64,000 bases of DNA from Juglans regia (taxonomy: Eukaryota; Streptophyta; Magnoliopsida; Fagales; Juglandaceae): positions 7,345,053 to 7,409,052 of the forward strand of contig NC_049905.1 in assembly GCF_001411555.2 (NCBI RefSeq), given 5' to 3'. A model generated the notes under the pieces. It was not told the DNA's origin, made no database searches, and saw only the letters and a program-made list of their open reading frames with translations. Positions 62,651 through 64,000 of the stretch are shown here, piece after piece. How positions within the stretch are numbered: position 1 is the first letter of the stretch; the number at the start of each line of letters is the position of its first letter. Both the position numbers and the translations under genes were made by a program.

Positions 62651-64000
62651 TCACTAGATCATACTTTTTGTATCGAGCGAGAAGTCTATGCAGTAAACAT
62701 GACCCCTAAATCCTGACATGGATTGCTGAAAACATTTCTTTTGGTTACTAAATGAAATTAAGCTTAGTCTTGTCGGCCAAAATCTGGAATATATTTGTGT
62801 TGTTGTTCTATTAGTTAAACCAAATCCGGTATAAAATGCAACAATTCAGGACAAAAAGAATACTTCTGATGGCTCCCCCTTTTAGGTCCTGCCTGTTGTG
62901 CTTGCTGCACTCTAGCACCACACCACAGCACAGCGCAGCGCAGCGCAGCAGCAACAGCAACTTATTCAGAGCTTGGTGCAGCAGCTTCTTACCCATACTT
63001 TTGGGTTGCACTTTGCACCAAAAGGGAGGCGCCCCCTGCAGGCATAATGACATCTTTCTTCTTCCCCTTTTCACCCTTTTTTTTTTTCTCTCCATACATG
63101 ACAGTGGTAGGGCAGAGCAACCCAGATGTCACGTTGGCACAGAAGATAGAGCAAAAAGGCAATCGACAGGGAGAAATTAAGTAGGAAAGGCATGTGATGC
63201 AAACAAATGCTGTCTCAGACATCATGCTTCAACTTAGCAACCAAAAGATCTGGATATACATGCATCGAACAAAAACACAATAACAGGCAGTAGGGGTTGG
63301 TGTTTGGACGTGGTGGGGACATCATCCTTAGCACCATTATTAAGTTTGCATCATTGGATCATGCCATGGCCAGCTCCATTTGGCAATTAAAGGCCTGACA
63401 TGCTCTCCTCTTCTGGTCCCCTATGTGTGTCATGCACCATGAAATACCATGGTCCATCCTTGCTTGCTTCATCCCCACATCAACTTATCAATTTTAAATT
63501 TTAAGGAAAATAGTTTGAGAATTAAACTTTACACATGCATATTTTTTTGAATATTTTATAACAGTAAAATCGATTCTCCAAGAAATTATTATTCATTCCT
63601 TATAAAAATATCTAATACCTTATCTACAAGTAATGTGAGATTATTTCTCAATAACATTCTCATTATAAGGAATATGTATATTCTATAGCAGCAGTTAAAA
63701 TAGTTGTTTTTGAAGTTCATCCGTTCAGTACCCAAAAAAAAAAAAAAATCATTGGATAATGGTGGTGCACGTGTATATATATACCCGTGTATGATTAAAG
63801 AAGATAAATATTTTAATCATAAAGAAAGTTTATAAAAAATAAATTTATAATATTTTTATAAATTCTCTTTATAGCTGCAGTGTTTCTCAAAAAAATAAAA
63901 AATAAAAAATATTATCAAATTTACAGTATACCTGCAGGCTGCATAAGAATAGACCAGTTCCAAGTTCCAACTAGTAATTATATAAATAAAAAATAGGATT
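62651..64000. other. Intergenic DNA at the right edge
   Basis: 62924-62961 is a (CAGCG/CAGCA)n run. Overlapping open frames of 78-114 codons near 62811-63225 occur on both strands and have no recognisable domain. 63350-63480 is more GC-balanced and could be part of a promoter or UTR of a gene beyond the edge. Nothing is called. Confidence 0.35.

Noticed and set aside
62811..63225. Frames of 78-114 codons on both strands
   Set aside because: Mutually overlapping, low-complexity, spanning a (CAGCG)n run, with no domain and no splice partners.

Overview
This is nuclear DNA of a flowering plant, most likely a woody eudicot. The evidence is five multi-exon genes with GT-AG introns encoding typical plant proteins, an AT-rich intergenic background, and many plant-type retrotransposons and MITEs. 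A Fagales tree (walnut or hickory relatives) would fit the MITE families, but that is an impression and not a proof. I see no CRISPR array, operon, prokaryotic gene or viral genome.

Host genes: (1) 245-2818, minus strand, the 5' part of a neutral ceramidase that runs off the left edge. (2) 9690-11714, plus, mitochondrial ribosomal protein mS34, 3 exons, 157 aa. (3) 25410-30270, plus, a RING-CH E3 ligase with a C-terminal membrane segment, 2 exons, 203 aa. (4) 43206-45881, plus, the mitochondrial import chaperone TIM10, 5 exons, 85 aa. (5) 47983-51867, minus, a BR-signalling pseudokinase of the BSK family, 10 exons, 489 aa. A broken piece of a GT-2-like trihelix transcription factor lies at 6978-7249. 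The genes do not form a pathway; two (mS34, TIM10) serve mitochondria and one (BSK) acts at the plasma membrane.

Mobile DNA fills most of the rest. 4427-6943: a small Ty1/copia element with paired 225-bp LTRs that has lost gag, protease and most of integrase. 12.25-24.29 kb: an L1-type LINE split twice, by a 634-bp hAT-type MITE (12502-13135, perfect 8-bp target duplication) and by an antisense Ty3/gypsy chromovirus (17168-22922, 608-bp LTRs, 5-bp target duplication). 32131-39838: a SIRE-like copia element with a perfect 5-bp target duplication, itself hit by three MITEs and carrying two homologous antisense reading-frame remnants between pol and the 3' LTR. 54.5-56.78 kb: a second LINE, cut off by a third copia element (56776-60688) whose integrase core is deleted in frame. 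A 445-bp Mutator-like MITE with a 10-bp target duplication sits in the intron of the RING-CH gene, and a tRNA-derived SINE lies between TIM10 and BSK. Several short MITE families recur across the window.

No complete new system is visible. The least expected observations are the paired antisense frames in the SIRE-like element, the fact that all four breaks in the gypsy coding region fall on tryptophan codons, and the trihelix gene fragment beside the first copia element.
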